This document shows, piece after piece, positions 1-9,725 of a DNA stretch of 64,000 bases. The stretch's first letter is position 1, and each line of letters starts with the position of its first letter. The stretch is from CADEDV01 sp964412375 (GTDB lineage Bacteria; Bacteroidota; Bacteroidia; Chitinophagales; Chitinophagaceae): positions 248,001 to 312,000 of the forward strand of contig CAYPOD010000001.1 of NCBI GenBank assembly GCA_964412375.1, given 5' to 3'. Made by a program: the position numbers and the translations under genes. Under the pieces are notes generated by a model. That model was not told the DNA's origin. It saw nothing but the letters and a program-made list of their open reading frames with translations, and searched no databases.

Positions 1-742
1 CCGTATTCAGTCTTAATATCTTTCCTTCGCAAGTGTCACGGTTTTGCGCATGCATGGCCCTGGCAGCGTTGTTAAACTGGCCGGCCCCCATATCGCCTAT
101 GGTATAATATAATTTGTAAGTTCCGTCGCCTTCGGTTACCGGACTGATAGTGAGCCGCCCTGAATTATGATCATTACTTCCGGGAAGATTAGAGATCACC
201 GTATCCATGATAACAAGAGTATCACGCTGAGGCGATGATGTCGGGTTGCCCGCATCACCGGCAAAATAAAACCGGCAACGAACAATCTTGGCCCTGTAAT
301 AACAAGGATTGTTACCCGCAGGACATGCCCCCAGCTTAAACACATAAGAAAGATAAACCCAGCGCTTGCCACTTAAAAATTCCGGGTGTATCGCTAATCC
401 TTGCATACCTCCCTGCGGCCATCGGCCTGTGGCTTCCTGGCTACGTCCAAAATTGACCTCACTACCCCCAAAAGGGATCGCTAAGATTTGCTGCGCAGCA
501 ACTTCTTTCTGCAAACCTGTTCTGCTGGCACTGATACGCAACACACGGTAACCTCTTGCTTCGGTAATCCACAGTGAATCATCGGGCCCGTGAGTGATCT
601 CCCAAGGATAGCCCAGATACTTTGCCACGGTGTCAATATCGAAGAGTATAGTAGTAGAGTCAATCACCTGTGCAGAGCTTTTACTCACCAGGCAAAAACT
701 TAAAAAAAGGGGAAGCCCAAACCGGCGAAACAAGTCTTTCAT
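1..742 (-). CDS. PQQ-dependent glucose/sorbosone dehydrogenase-type secreted protein (3' end outside window)
   Basis: Translating the minus strand from an ATG at 742 gives 247 residues that run open to the left edge, so the C-terminus is missing. Residues 1-25 look like a signal peptide (MKDLFRRFGLPLFLSFCLVS then KSSAQ). The body matches the six-bladed propeller of the GSDH family: the first blade contains YPWEITHGPDDSLWITEARG, a blade start follows at about 112 (GGMQGLAIHPEF), and at 186-197 there is LPGSNDHNSGRL, whose His/Asn/Gly-Arg-Leu pattern marks the PQQ-site strand in this family. Related enzymes oxidise aldose sugars in the periplasm, but many family members have no known substrate. 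It is transcribed divergently from the gene at 924. Fold assignment is firm; substrate is unknown. Confidence 0.82.
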   Translation of the reverse strand, partial: MKDLFRRFGLPLFLSFCLVSKSSAQVIDSTTILFDIDTVAKYLGYPWEITHGPDDSLWITEARGYRVLRISASRTGLQKEVAAQQILAIPFGGSEVNFGRSQEATGRWPQGGMQGLAIHPEFLSGKRWVYLSYVFKLGACPAGNNPCYYRAKIVRCRFYFAGDAGNPTSSPQRDTLVIMDTVISNLPGSNDHNSGRLTISPVTEGDGTYKLYYTIGDMGAGQFNNAARAMHAQNRDTCEGKILRLNT

Positions 743-923
743 ATATAAGGATTTCTGACATGAAAATAATAAGTCAAAAATGCCGCTGCAATAGGGGTTT
801 TACCTGTAATATATGTAGTGTAAATTTCTGTCTTTCATATGGTAAACTCCTATTGTTTCCGGAACCGGATTCTCTTATTTTAGAGGTTGAAGTTGACTGG
901 CTGTGAGCTGTAATCTATATCCA

Positions 924-3626
924 ATGAAACCAAATCTACACTTGTTATCTAATTTTCTGACCGGCATACTATTTATGGCGGGATTACTGTGCCTGCCCGG
1001 AAAAGTATGGGCACAACCGGCGAACGACAACTGTGGTTCTGCGACCTTGCTTACTTCTTCAACTTCTTGTGTTAATACAAACGGTACGGTTATAGCTGCC
1101 ACCAATTCTGGTGTTGCCGTAGCTCCATGTACCGGTACAGCCGATGATGATGTCTGGTACAGATTTGTTTCCGTTTCTACTGACCATACAATCACGCTAA
1201 GTAATATTGGTTCGAATTTGAATCTTTCCGGACCACGTTTGCAATTGTTTTCGGGAACCTGTGGTGCTCTCACTTCTCTTGCTTGTGGCACAACGAATAT
1301 TACAGTAACTAACCTGGCAAGAAACACCACTTATTACATAAGAGTTTATTCAGCGGGCAACACAGCCATCACCAGCAATGGTGGTTTTCGCATCTGTGTA
1401 ACACACCCAACTATCCCGACACCGTTGATTGATTTTGGGAAAAGCTACGTTAACATCAGCAAACCCTCCGGTGGTACAGTTGAAACCAATGATATTCTTG
1501 AAATAAGAGCAACAGTCGTGGTGCGAAGTGGCTCTTTTGACAGCTGCAGTTTTAATGATGTCATCCCGGCAGGCACCAGTTATATCCCCGGCACCCTGCG
1601 TATCCTGACCAATGAAGGGAAGATATATAAACAGTTTACAGATAGCCGTTTTGATGCCTCCAACGATGAAGGCTGGATCAGCGGATCTAATATAACCATG
1701 AACATGGGATACCGCGATGTTGACCAACCTGCTACTGTTTATCGAAGAGGTCGCATTAGAAATAATAATGGTCACAAACCCAACTTCGGTGGCAATAATA
1801 CCATCCAGATGGCTTCTTACCGGGTGCAGGTGACCGCTGCCGGTGGCTCTGTGATCAACCTGGGGGGAGGAAACATTACCTATACCACCACACCTCCAAC
1901 CGTAAGTTCATTCAATTTCCCTTCCCGGCAAGTTGCGGTGTACACCAACTTTGGCATTTGCGCCAACTCCGTCGGAGTAAATTCATTGGGAACTGAATTC
2001 AATGGATCGTTTGGAAATGGTAATCTTCGAAACCGCGGCACTTCTGCGAATGTTCCTGCAGGTTATACCTATAGTGGATTTGCCGGAACCAATATGCCTA
2101 ACGACTATTATTATGCGATCGCCAATAATACATCAACACAAAGTAATTATAGTACGGTAAACACATGGGCAAAACCTGACAACAGCAGCCCGACGCACCG
2201 TGTTTTCCGCTTATGGGATATTATTGGCGATCATACAGGAGCAGCCGATCCGCTGGCGGGTAATCCTGCTGCTGACACTACCAATGGTAATACTGGCGGG
2301 TATATGCTGGTGATCAATGCTGCTTACCGGATTGACTCTGCTTTCCAGCATACGATCACAGGACTTTGTCCTAATACCTATTATGAAATATCCTGCTGGA
2401 TGAGAAATATCTGCTCTAAATGCGGCAACGACTCCAATGCTGTAAGTGCTGGCTCGGGGGGATACATTCCGACAGGACCAGGTGATTCATCCGGAGTGAA
2501 ACCCAATCTCGCCATGGCTCTTGATGGTGTTGATTATTACACAACAGGCGACCTGCCATATACCGGGCAATGGGTGAAAAAAGGGTTTACCTTTTTAACC
2601 GGTCCGTCACAAACCAGTTTTACCTTGCGTTATTACAACAACGCACCGGGGGGTGGCGGTAATGACTGGGCTTTAGATGATATAACAGTTGCTACCTGCT
2701 CTCCTAACATGCAGTACTCACCATCCCTGAATCCTAATATTTGCGAGGGTAATTCATTCACCTTATATGATACTGTCCGTTCCTATTTTAGTAACTATGT
2801 GTACTATCAGTGGCAACGAAGTACAGATGGCGGTGTTACCTGGACAGATGTGACTGGACCTTCCGGGCCTGCCAGTCCTGTATGGAATGGCAGCGAATGG
2901 GAATATGTTACGTCATACACTGTTCCACCTTCCGAAACACAAATGGCCAACAGTGGTGATATGTATCGTTTAGTTGCTGCTACCACACCGGGCAATTTAT
3001 CTGATCCGGGATGCCGCTTCACCGATGAAATGAATATCATTACCTCAACAGTTATTGACTGTGGTGTGCCGCTTAACACCACCTTCATTTCATTCTCGGG
3101 CAGAACTGACAATAATTACCCGATTTTGAGCTGGACAAGCAGCCGGGAAAATGAAGCCCTGGGTTTTGATATCGAAAAAAGTTTCAATGGTACTGACTTT
3201 TCATGGATTGGATCGGTGAACAGCCATCAACAATATAATGCAGAACTGAACTCCTATTCATTTACAGAACCGCTGCCATTAACCCAACAAACGTTCTACC
3301 GTATCAAGATGTATAACAATAGCGGCAAGTCTGTATATTCAAAAGTGATTTACCTCGCAAATCCTCTTTCCGGATTGCAGTTTATGTCTGTCATAAATCC
3401 TTTCAGCCAGCAACTGCAATTTGATATCAATAGCGAAAAAAAACGGATCGCCGATGCTGAACTGGTTGACCAGTTTGGAAGATCAGTAAAGAAGACACGG
3501 TATGATCTTACACCGGGCAATAATCGCTTACATATTCATAACACCGGGCATCTTCCTCCGGGTATTTATTATCTCCGCATCCATTCAGAAGGAATGATAA
3601 TTAACAGAAAAGTGGTAAAAAAATAG
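924..3626 (+). CDS. Large multidomain secreted protein with type IX secretion sorting domain
   Basis: A 900-residue secreted protein of unknown specific role. I start at the ATG at 924 rather than the in-frame GTG at 903, because the signal peptide (about 1-31, ending VWAQ) then begins cleanly. After it comes a beta-sandwich domain starting PANDNC and running to about 165, of a kind common in Bacteroidota surface proteins. A DUF11-like segment follows (around DVIPAGTSYIPGTL), then a Cys-rich carbohydrate-binding-module-like sandwich (about 360-600, with CWMRNICSKCG and NDWALDDITVATC), and an Ig-like part. The last 80 residues form a type A T9SS sorting domain (GIYYLRIHSEGMIINRKVVKK is its end), so the product is expected to leave by the Por system and be surface-bound. 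It ends 11 nt before the convergent lspA. Confidence 0.85.
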   Translation: MKPNLHLLSNFLTGILFMAGLLCLPGKVWAQPANDNCGSATLLTSSTSCVNTNGTVIAATNSGVAVAPCTGTADDDVWYRFVSVSTDHTITLSNIGSNLNLSGPRLQLFSGTCGALTSLACGTTNITVTNLARNTTYYIRVYSAGNTAITSNGGFRICVTHPTIPTPLIDFGKSYVNISKPSGGTVETNDILEIRATVVVRSGSFDSCSFNDVIPAGTSYIPGTLRILTNEGKIYKQFTDSRFDASNDEGWISGSNITMNMGYRDVDQPATVYRRGRIRNNNGHKPNFGGNNTIQMASYRVQVTAAGGSVINLGGGNITYTTTPPTVSSFNFPSRQVAVYTNFGICANSVGVNSLGTEFNGSFGNGNLRNRGTSANVPAGYTYSGFAGTNMPNDYYYAIANNTSTQSNYSTVNTWAKPDNSSPTHRVFRLWDIIGDHTGAADPLAGNPAADTTNGNTGGYMLVINAAYRIDSAFQHTITGLCPNTYYEISCWMRNICSKCGNDSNAVSAGSGGYIPTGPGDSSGVKPNLAMALDGVDYYTTGDLPYTGQWVKKGFTFLTGPSQTSFTLRYYNNAPGGGGNDWALDDITVATCSPNMQYSPSLNPNICEGNSFTLYDTVRSYFSNYVYYQWQRSTDGGVTWTDVTGPSGPASPVWNGSEWEYVTSYTVPPSETQMANSGDMYRLVAATTPGNLSDPGCRFTDEMNIITSTVIDCGVPLNTTFISFSGRTDNNYPILSWTSSRENEALGFDIEKSFNGTDFSWIGSVNSHQQYNAELNSYSFTEPLPLTQQTFYRIKMYNNSGKSVYSKVIYLANPLSGLQFMSVINPFSQQLQFDINSEKKRIADAELVDQFGRSVKKTRYDLTPGNNRLHIHNTGHLPPGIYYLRIHSEGMIINRKVVKK

Positions 3627-3637
3627 TAAACGGGAGT

Positions 3638-4321
3638 CTAAAACACCTGTACTTTATCACTTACAGAAGTGCTGGTCTCCACAGTCGGGTGGTTTTCCTC
3701 CTTGCCGTGCTTTTTAAAAAATCGTTTCTGGAAAATCAGAAGAGTGATCACACCAACAGAAATAGAAGCATCGGCAATATTGAAAATAGGACTGAAAAAT
3801 TCAAACGTATTGCCACCGGGCAGTTTGATATCAACAATCGGGAAATAAAGCATATCTACCACGCTGCCGTGCAGGAATGAGGAATAGCCATTACCAGACA
3901 TTGCAGCCACACCGGAGTAGCTTACATAGTCATTGATCGCAGCATCATAATGCAAGCCTTTGTCAAATATCATCCCGTAAAACATACTGTCAATAAGATT
4001 GCCTAAGGCGCCTGCATAGATCAGTGCGGCGCAGACTATAAATCCCCGGGTATATTTTTGCTTCACAATACGACCCAAATACCAGGTACCGAAAATCACT
4101 GCTGCCAAACGAAACAGGGTCAGTATCATTTTGCCTGTTTCATTACCAAATTTCCAGCCCCAGGCCATGCCTGGGTTTTCAATAAAATGGAGACGGAACC
4201 AATCGGCACCAAACACCCTTACTATCTCACCAGTAGGGTAAGTGGTTTTGATCCATATCTTTAAAAACTGGTCAACAAGGATGATTGCAGCAATGATAAA
4301 TATGACGTTTCTCAGTTTCAC
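3638..4321 (-). CDS. lspA: Lipoprotein signal peptidase (signal peptidase II)
   Basis: Inner-membrane aspartyl protease that removes signal peptides from diacylated prolipoproteins; this window alone encodes several predicted lipoproteins. 227 residues. Family blocks visible are VDQFLK (16-21), ENPGMAWG (48-55), ALGNLID with the first catalytic Asp at 111, and FNIADASISVG with the second at 184. The two aspartates are 73 residues apart, far more than in the E. coli enzyme, because of a loop around 118-165 that is often longer in Bacteroidota. The C-terminus is a charged cytoplasmic tail. The start codon is GTG; there is no earlier in-frame ATG and the next Met is at residue 52. A TAnnTTTG element lies just upstream. 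Confidence 0.95.
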   Translation of the reverse strand: MKLRNVIFIIAAIILVDQFLKIWIKTTYPTGEIVRVFGADWFRLHFIENPGMAWGWKFGNETGKMILTLFRLAAVIFGTWYLGRIVKQKYTRGFIVCAALIYAGALGNLIDSMFYGMIFDKGLHYDAAINDYVSYSGVAAMSGNGYSSFLHGSVVDMLYFPIVDIKLPGGNTFEFFSPIFNIADASISVGVITLLIFQKRFFKKHGKEENHPTVETSTSVSDKVQVF

Positions 4322-4338
4322 CGTCGTGATTTAATTGG

Positions 4339-4346
4339 CAAATATA
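4339..4346 (-). promoter_or_regulatory. -7 promoter element for lspA
   Basis: On the minus strand this reads TATATTTG, an exact TAnnTTTG match for the Bacteroidota primary sigma factor. It would place the transcript start about 10-12 nt before the GTG of lspA. I see no good TTTG element at the expected spacing, so this is half a promoter. Confidence 0.4.
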
Positions 4347-4443
4347 GTGAATCAGGTCTCAAGAGGCTACATGCCGGATGCTACATATCCCATGCGAGAC
4401 CTCTTTTTATAAAAATTAACTATTGTATGAGCTGAGCCAGATC

Positions 4444-6924
4444 CTATTCTTGAAAATATACTCTTTTCACCCGCTGCGATATACCCGTCATGATCTCATA
4501 GGGAATGGTGCCGGCCCATTCAGCCAGCAGTTGCAGCGGCAATTCTTTTCCAAACACCAGCACCGCATCAGCTTCCTGCACACCGGGAATACCTGTTACA
4601 TCGAGCATGGTCATATCCATGCAAACCGTTCCTATTACCGGCGCCAATTTTCCATTGACGTACATTCGACCAACACCGTTGCCCAGTTTTCTTGGATAGC
4701 CATCAGCATATCCTAACCGCACCGTAGCGATAACCGAGTCCTGATTCACTACTCCCTTCCTGTTATAACTTACCGATTCGCCAGTCTTCAATTGTTTTAC
4801 CTGGGCGATTGTCGTTTGCAAGGTGGCTGCGGGTTGCAGGTTTAATTTTCCTGATGCAGCACTGTCCACACCATACAATCCAATGCCTAATCGCACCATA
4901 TCCAATTGCAGGTGGGGGTGCCGGACCATAGCAGCAGAATTGGCAATATGCTTCAGAAACCTATAACTGAGTTTTTCCTGTAATTGCCCGGCGGCTTTTT
5001 CAAACCGGGCAAATTGATCTGCGGTAAAACTATCCAGTGCAGCATCTTCGCTGGCAGCTAAATGAGAAAATACGGATTGCACTTTGAAAGAAGATGTTGC
5101 ATTCAGCACATCACCCAATTTCTCCATATCCTCCACCAAAAAACCGAGACGGTTCATCCCTGTTTCAATTTCGATATGAACAGGATACTGCTGCAAGCCT
5201 TCCTTTTTTAAGAACACATCAAACGAATGCATCAGCTCAAACGAATATATCTCCGGCTCCAGGTTGTTTTCTGTAATCACTTCAAAACTGCTTTCTTCCG
5301 GGTTCATCACCATGATGGGTAATGTTATCCCTGCTTTTCGTAGTTCCACTCCTTCATCCGCATAAGCCACACCGAGATAATCCACTTTGTGATACTGCAA
5401 AATGCCTGCTATTTCCGCCCCACCACTGCCATAGGCAAACGCTTTCACCATCGCCATCACTTTGGTGGATGGTTGCAACAGCTTCTGGTATTCCTTCAGG
5501 TTATGTGCAATTGCATTCAGGTTTATCTCCAGCAATGTCTGGTGCACTTTCTGCTCCAATAACTGAACGATCCTTTCAAATCCAAACAGTCTTGCCCCTT
5601 TCACCAGCACCACTTCGTCCCTGAAATCTGCCTGGCGGAAGTGGCTTATAAAGTCTTCAGTGGAAGCAAAAAGTTCAATAGTGATATTACTCTCTGCAGG
5701 AAAGTTGCCGGAAGAAAAATACTGTGTCATTTTTTCTCCAATACCGATCAGCCGGTTCACGCCATGCTTGCCGAGGTTTTCTGCAATGGAAGCATATAAT
5801 TCCTCATCGGGTATGGCGGTATGCAAAAAATCAGAAAGGATCACTGTCTTTTTGGAAGCTGCCGCCTGCTGATCCAGGAAATTCAATGCGATCAGCAACG
5901 AGCTGAGATCGGCGCTGTAGCTATCATTAATGACCGAACAATGGTTGATGCCTTTTTTAAGTTCGAGCCGCATATTAACCGGATGAAGATTTTTCATCCG
6001 CCCGGCGATCTTTTCCCTGGTCATTCCCAAGTGAAGCAATACACAGCAGCAGGTGATTGCATTTTCAACAGAAGCATCATCTGAAAAAGGGATAAAGAAA
6101 CACACATCCGTTTCGCCTTCAGCAAGAACGATCTCCGTACCGGTATCTTTTTTTTCAATTGATCGAACTTTAAAATCATTGCTGTCACTACCACCCCATG
6201 TCCGCAGCCGGATATTTTCTCCCAGCATTTCCACCACCTCTTTTCTTGCTGCAAAATCTTCTTCACGGCCGATGATCAGTTCACAATTTCTGAACAACAC
6301 TAATTTTTCCCTGAACTTATGATCATCATCTATAAACCCGTCGCTGTGTGCTTCTCCGATATTGGTGAGCACACCAATCGTTGGTTGAATGATCCTTTCC
6401 AGCCTCAGCATTTCACCCTGCTCTGAAATACCGGCTTCAAAGATGCCGAGTGTGTGATGTTCGTTCAATTGCCAGACACTCAGCGGCACACCGATCTGTG
6501 AGTTATAACTTTTTGGACTTCGTACAATACGGTAATCCTCAAACAATAGCTGGTACAACCATTCCTTCACCACGGTTTTACCATTGCTGCCGGAAATACC
6601 AATTACCGGTAAATCGAACTGCTGCCGGTGATGAGCAACCAGCAACTGCAAAGCCACCAGTGTATCATCCACCTGCAGGAAAACAGCACCGGGGTAAGCT
6701 GAATTATTTATTGATTCACTTACCACAAAGGCTCTCACCCCCTTTTTGTACAGCTCTCCGATGAATTGGTGCCCATCCCGCCGGGGGCCTTTTAAAGCAA
6801 AAAACAAAGAAGTGACCGGAAAACTGATCTTACGGCTGTCAAGCAGCAAGTGTTCAAAAAAAATTTCATCAGCAGGTGTTGCTGCGTCAATGACCGAAGC
6901 AATATTGGTGGTTGAGTATTTCAA
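4444..6924 (-). CDS. Bifunctional MurF / alanine racemase fusion
   Basis: An 826-residue fusion typical of Bacteroidota, joining two steps of peptidoglycan precursor synthesis: alanine racemase supplies D-Ala, and MurF adds D-Ala-D-Ala to the UDP-MurNAc-tripeptide. The N-terminal 455 or so residues are MurF, with the ATP loop GISGSNGKT and the ADP-binding NDSYSADLSS region. The C-terminal 370 are a fold-III PLP enzyme: the block KVMAMVKAFAYGSGG holds the Schiff-base Lys, and SYNRKG near 730 carries the second catalytic base Tyr. The start is a TTG at 6924; no ATG is available near the conserved N-terminus. It lies 20 nt downstream of the TerC gene, and probably shares its promoter. No separate D-Ala-D-Ala ligase is in the window. 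Confidence 0.93.
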   Translation of the reverse strand: MKYSTTNIASVIDAATPADEIFFEHLLLDSRKISFPVTSLFFALKGPRRDGHQFIGELYKKGVRAFVVSESINNSAYPGAVFLQVDDTLVALQLLVAHHRQQFDLPVIGISGSNGKTVVKEWLYQLLFEDYRIVRSPKSYNSQIGVPLSVWQLNEHHTLGIFEAGISEQGEMLRLERIIQPTIGVLTNIGEAHSDGFIDDDHKFREKLVLFRNCELIIGREEDFAARKEVVEMLGENIRLRTWGGSDSNDFKVRSIEKKDTGTEIVLAEGETDVCFFIPFSDDASVENAITCCCVLLHLGMTREKIAGRMKNLHPVNMRLELKKGINHCSVINDSYSADLSSLLIALNFLDQQAAASKKTVILSDFLHTAIPDEELYASIAENLGKHGVNRLIGIGEKMTQYFSSGNFPAESNITIELFASTEDFISHFRQADFRDEVVLVKGARLFGFERIVQLLEQKVHQTLLEINLNAIAHNLKEYQKLLQPSTKVMAMVKAFAYGSGGAEIAGILQYHKVDYLGVAYADEGVELRKAGITLPIMVMNPEESSFEVITENNLEPEIYSFELMHSFDVFLKKEGLQQYPVHIEIETGMNRLGFLVEDMEKLGDVLNATSSFKVQSVFSHLAASEDAALDSFTADQFARFEKAAGQLQEKLSYRFLKHIANSAAMVRHPHLQLDMVRLGIGLYGVDSAASGKLNLQPAATLQTTIAQVKQLKTGESVSYNRKGVVNQDSVIATVRLGYADGYPRKLGNGVGRMYVNGKLAPVIGTVCMDMTMLDVTGIPGVQEADAVLVFGKELPLQLLAEWAGTIPYEIMTGISQRVKRVYFQE

Positions 6925-6944
6925 CTATTGTGTATTCTGTATTT

Positions 6945-7910
6945 TCAGCGGCTATCTTCAGGAGCGTCAGGCGGTAGTCCTTTCTTATTTATGAAAATAG
7001 AATAAAAAATAGAACCGGCGATACAAACCATGATCACCCCGAGGGAAATGATGACCTGTGTTGTTTTATCCACCCATTGGTGTATCCAGTGCTCACCCAA
7101 CATTTTAAGCCCGATGAACACCAGCACAATGGCAATACCCTGCTGCAGGTAATCAAACTTGCTGACAGCGCCACGCAACAGGAAAAACAAAGAACGAAGA
7201 CCCAGCACCGCAAAAATATTAGAAGTATAGATCACCAGATTATCTCTTGAGATACCCATCACAGCAGGGATAGAATCCAGCGCAAACACCAGGTCAATTG
7301 CCGCCAGCATGATGATCACCACAAACAATGTGGTATAAAACTTTTTACCATTTTCAATGACACTGTAACGGCCACCCCCGTCGTGGGGCACAAGGGGAAG
7401 AAAGCGCCGCATGAAACGATAAATTTTACTTTCCTGCGGGTTGAATTCTTCATCATCGTTTGCCGTAAACATTTTATAACCGGTATAAACCAGGAATGCC
7501 CCAAAGATGTAAAGTATCCAGCTGAATTCACGGACCAACGCTACACCAACCGTGATAAAGATGACCCGGAAAATGATGGCCATCAGGATACCGATAAGCA
7601 ACACCCTGCCGTAATGTTCTTCTTTTACTGAAAAGGCGGAAAAAATAAGTATAAAAACAAAGATATTGTCAATACTCAGGCTCCACTCCATCAGGTAGGC
7701 ACTGAGATATTCCAGTGCCAGGGTTTGCCCTTTTTCGATCCACATAAAAACAAAAAAACCCAAAGCAAGGCTCACCCAAAAAAAGGTTTGGTACAATGCC
7801 TGCCTGATGCTGATCTTTTTTCCTTTTTTGCTTAAAAGGCCGAGGTCAAACGAAAGTGCCAGAATTAAAACAATGCCGAAAACAAGGTAAGTGATCTGGT
7901 TGGGTGTCAT
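6945..7910 (-). CDS. TerC/Alx family integral membrane protein
   Basis: A 321-residue membrane protein with about nine hydrophobic segments. The TerC-family acidic membrane motifs are visible: EWSLSIDNIFVF around 75-86 and AAIDLVFALDSIP around 210-222. Members of this family (Alx, MeeF/MeeY, YceF) are metal exporters, chiefly of manganese, and some help metallate exported enzymes; others were named for tellurite resistance. No tellurite genes are nearby, so manganese homeostasis is the better guess. It starts at an ATG at 7910, downstream of a strong promoter match that lies in the end of the gldG-side spacer, and is probably cotranscribed with murF-alr, 20 nt downstream. Confidence 0.88.
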   Translation of the reverse strand: MTPNQITYLVFGIVLILALSFDLGLLSKKGKKISIRQALYQTFFWVSLALGFFVFMWIEKGQTLALEYLSAYLMEWSLSIDNIFVFILIFSAFSVKEEHYGRVLLIGILMAIIFRVIFITVGVALVREFSWILYIFGAFLVYTGYKMFTANDDEEFNPQESKIYRFMRRFLPLVPHDGGGRYSVIENGKKFYTTLFVVIIMLAAIDLVFALDSIPAVMGISRDNLVIYTSNIFAVLGLRSLFFLLRGAVSKFDYLQQGIAIVLVFIGLKMLGEHWIHQWVDKTTQVIISLGVIMVCIAGSIFYSIFINKKGLPPDAPEDSR

Positions 7911-7929
7911 TGATTGTTGCTATGACTTG

Positions 7930-7960
7930 CAAAGATATATGGGAAGCAGCTCCCCGCAAG
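7930..7960 (-). promoter_or_regulatory. Promoter for the TerC - murF-alr unit
   Basis: Minus strand: CTTG at 7960-7957, then 19 nt, then TATCTTTG at 7937-7930. This is an almost perfect Bacteroidota primary promoter. The predicted start lies about 15 nt before the TerC ATG at 7910. It sits directly after the gldG stop codon, which argues that TerC and murF-alr are a unit separate from gldFG. Confidence 0.6.
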
Positions 7961-7966
7961 AACTTG

Positions 7967-9724
7967 TTACGAAGCATATTTCCGCTTTCTCACCTGCTGG
8001 TAAATCCAGCCAAACAAAATAATAAGCAGCACGGGCAGGCCGATATTAAAAAACTGCCAGGTGGTTTTTTGTTCTTTCACCTTCTGGCTGTCGAGCAGGC
8101 GCAGTACAATATCTTTCTCCCTTGTCTGGCTGATGGCAGGATCATTGACAAGATATTCCACGCTGTTAAGCAAAAATTCCCGGTTGGCAGCCGCCCTGAA
8201 CAAGCGGCCATACTCTGATTGCTTCTGGTATTCTGTAAATGTATAGCGGTTCCATCCCATTGGCAATGGCACGGGATTAGGGTCTTGTGCTGTTGGCGGC
8301 AGAAAATCATTCAGCACCATATCCCCATCTGCCACCACAATCATCTTTGCATCGGCAGGCGAAGAGGGACTATACTGACCGCCATAGGCAGCAAGGCTGT
8401 CCTGTTGCGAACGGGTCACCCTGTTTTTGTAAAGCGAGGTGAACGACCCTTCCAGCAACATAGCCACCGGTATAGCATCCCTGTTGAACTTTGCATCCTC
8501 CGGCAGGTTTTTATTTTCATTCAGGCTGATCAGCGCCGGTGTTGCAATGATCCTTGAATTGGACGAACTCACCAACAAAGGCTTTTTTCTGACGTTTTCC
8601 ACTGCTATGGTATCAATCGAATTCACAAAACGGGCAGAGACATATCCGGGATTATTGCTCACCGATTGGTTGCGGCCCGATTCAAGCAACGGGTAATAAT
8701 TCCATTTTAAAAATTCATACTGCGGGTTCTCCATGCTGCCGCCAACCACAAAGGGGATGTACTCACAACGAAGATCCATCACCAGGTCGGTGTTGATACG
8801 CAACCCGTAGCGAAAAAACAGATCGGTGAGGTTGAGGTTCCTGTCAAACGCAACCGTTTCCGGTTTAAATGAAAGACTATCCTGCTCCGCAAAAAGATTA
8901 TCTATGAAACAAAGCAGGCGGCCTCCCTGCATCACATACTGATCGAGCAGAAATTTTTCTTCTTCGCTGAAAGTCGCCGAAGGCTTCACAATGATCAATA
9001 CATCCATTTCGGCAGGAATAATTTTTGCCTGCTTCAGGTCAAACAATTTCAGGTCATAGTCAGCGCTGAGTGTTTGCACCAGATCATAGGTGCGGCTGTC
9101 CACAGGTTGCCCGTTGCCGGTTGCATAGCCAATGGTCGGCCGGCCTTCCCTTGTCATTTTGTTCAGGCTGTTGGCAAACTGGTATTCCATCAGGGCTTCA
9201 GCGCTGTTGATCTCTTCCTGTGAAATGCGGTTGCTGGCGCCGGGGTAAAGATTGACCAGAGACTGTTTTCCCTGAAAACTCATCAATGCCACCGGGAAAA
9301 TGATATTGCTGCTTTGCCCGGCCTGCTTTTGCACGGTGAGATTTATAGGAACAGCGCCAAGATTGATCAGTGAATCACCATAGGTTTTACCGGTTCCCGG
9401 CATTTCATCCTGCGGAGAAATGAAACGGTATTTTATTCTTGTGCTGTTTCTGTCCTTCAGCAGTCTTAAAAATTCTTCTGTGCTGTTGGCCAGCTTCCTG
9501 AACCCAGCAGGAAATTCTCCTTTCAGGAATACATCAATCTGCACTTCGTCGTCTATACTCCGCAACAGGTCCTTTGTGGCATTGCTAAGGGTATAACGTT
9601 TTTCTTTGGTCAGGTCGAGGCGTAATTGAAGACCGGAAGCCAAAAAATTTACGGCAACCAAAAAAGCCAGCAGCAGCAGCCAGCCATATTTTGAAGCGAG
9701 TATTTTTCCGGCCATTTTTTTCAT
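7967..9724 (-). CDS. gldG: Gliding-associated ABC transporter substrate-binding-like protein GldG
   Basis: 585 residues. There is one membrane segment near the N-terminus (about 13-33), a large periplasmic part, and a second membrane segment at about 558-577 followed by a basic tail. The start of the soluble part (RLDLTKEKRYTLSNATKDLL) is characteristic of GldG and of ABC-type uncharacterised transport system (Gld/DUF4350-like) proteins. In Flavobacterium johnsoniae GldA, GldF and GldG form an ABC transporter that was linked to gliding; how it contributes is still unclear, and many non-gliding species keep it. It follows gldF by one nucleotide, so the two are cotranslated. gldA is not in the window. 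Confidence 0.9.
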   Translation of the reverse strand: MKKMAGKILASKYGWLLLLAFLVAVNFLASGLQLRLDLTKEKRYTLSNATKDLLRSIDDEVQIDVFLKGEFPAGFRKLANSTEEFLRLLKDRNSTRIKYRFISPQDEMPGTGKTYGDSLINLGAVPINLTVQKQAGQSSNIIFPVALMSFQGKQSLVNLYPGASNRISQEEINSAEALMEYQFANSLNKMTREGRPTIGYATGNGQPVDSRTYDLVQTLSADYDLKLFDLKQAKIIPAEMDVLIIVKPSATFSEEEKFLLDQYVMQGGRLLCFIDNLFAEQDSLSFKPETVAFDRNLNLTDLFFRYGLRINTDLVMDLRCEYIPFVVGGSMENPQYEFLKWNYYPLLESGRNQSVSNNPGYVSARFVNSIDTIAVENVRKKPLLVSSSNSRIIATPALISLNENKNLPEDAKFNRDAIPVAMLLEGSFTSLYKNRVTRSQQDSLAAYGGQYSPSSPADAKMIVVADGDMVLNDFLPPTAQDPNPVPLPMGWNRYTFTEYQKQSEYGRLFRAAANREFLLNSVEYLVNDPAISQTREKDIVLRLLDSQKVKEQKTTWQFFNIGLPVLLIILFGWIYQQVRKRKYAS

Positions 9725-9725
9725 C

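Noticed and set aside
4354..4402. Inverted repeat AGGTCTC ... GAGACCT followed by CTTTTTAT on the plus strand, like a terminator
   Set aside because: Both flanking genes (murF-alr and lspA) run on the minus strand, so a plus-strand T-run would have no transcript to end; on the minus strand no T-run follows. The 35-nt loop is also long.
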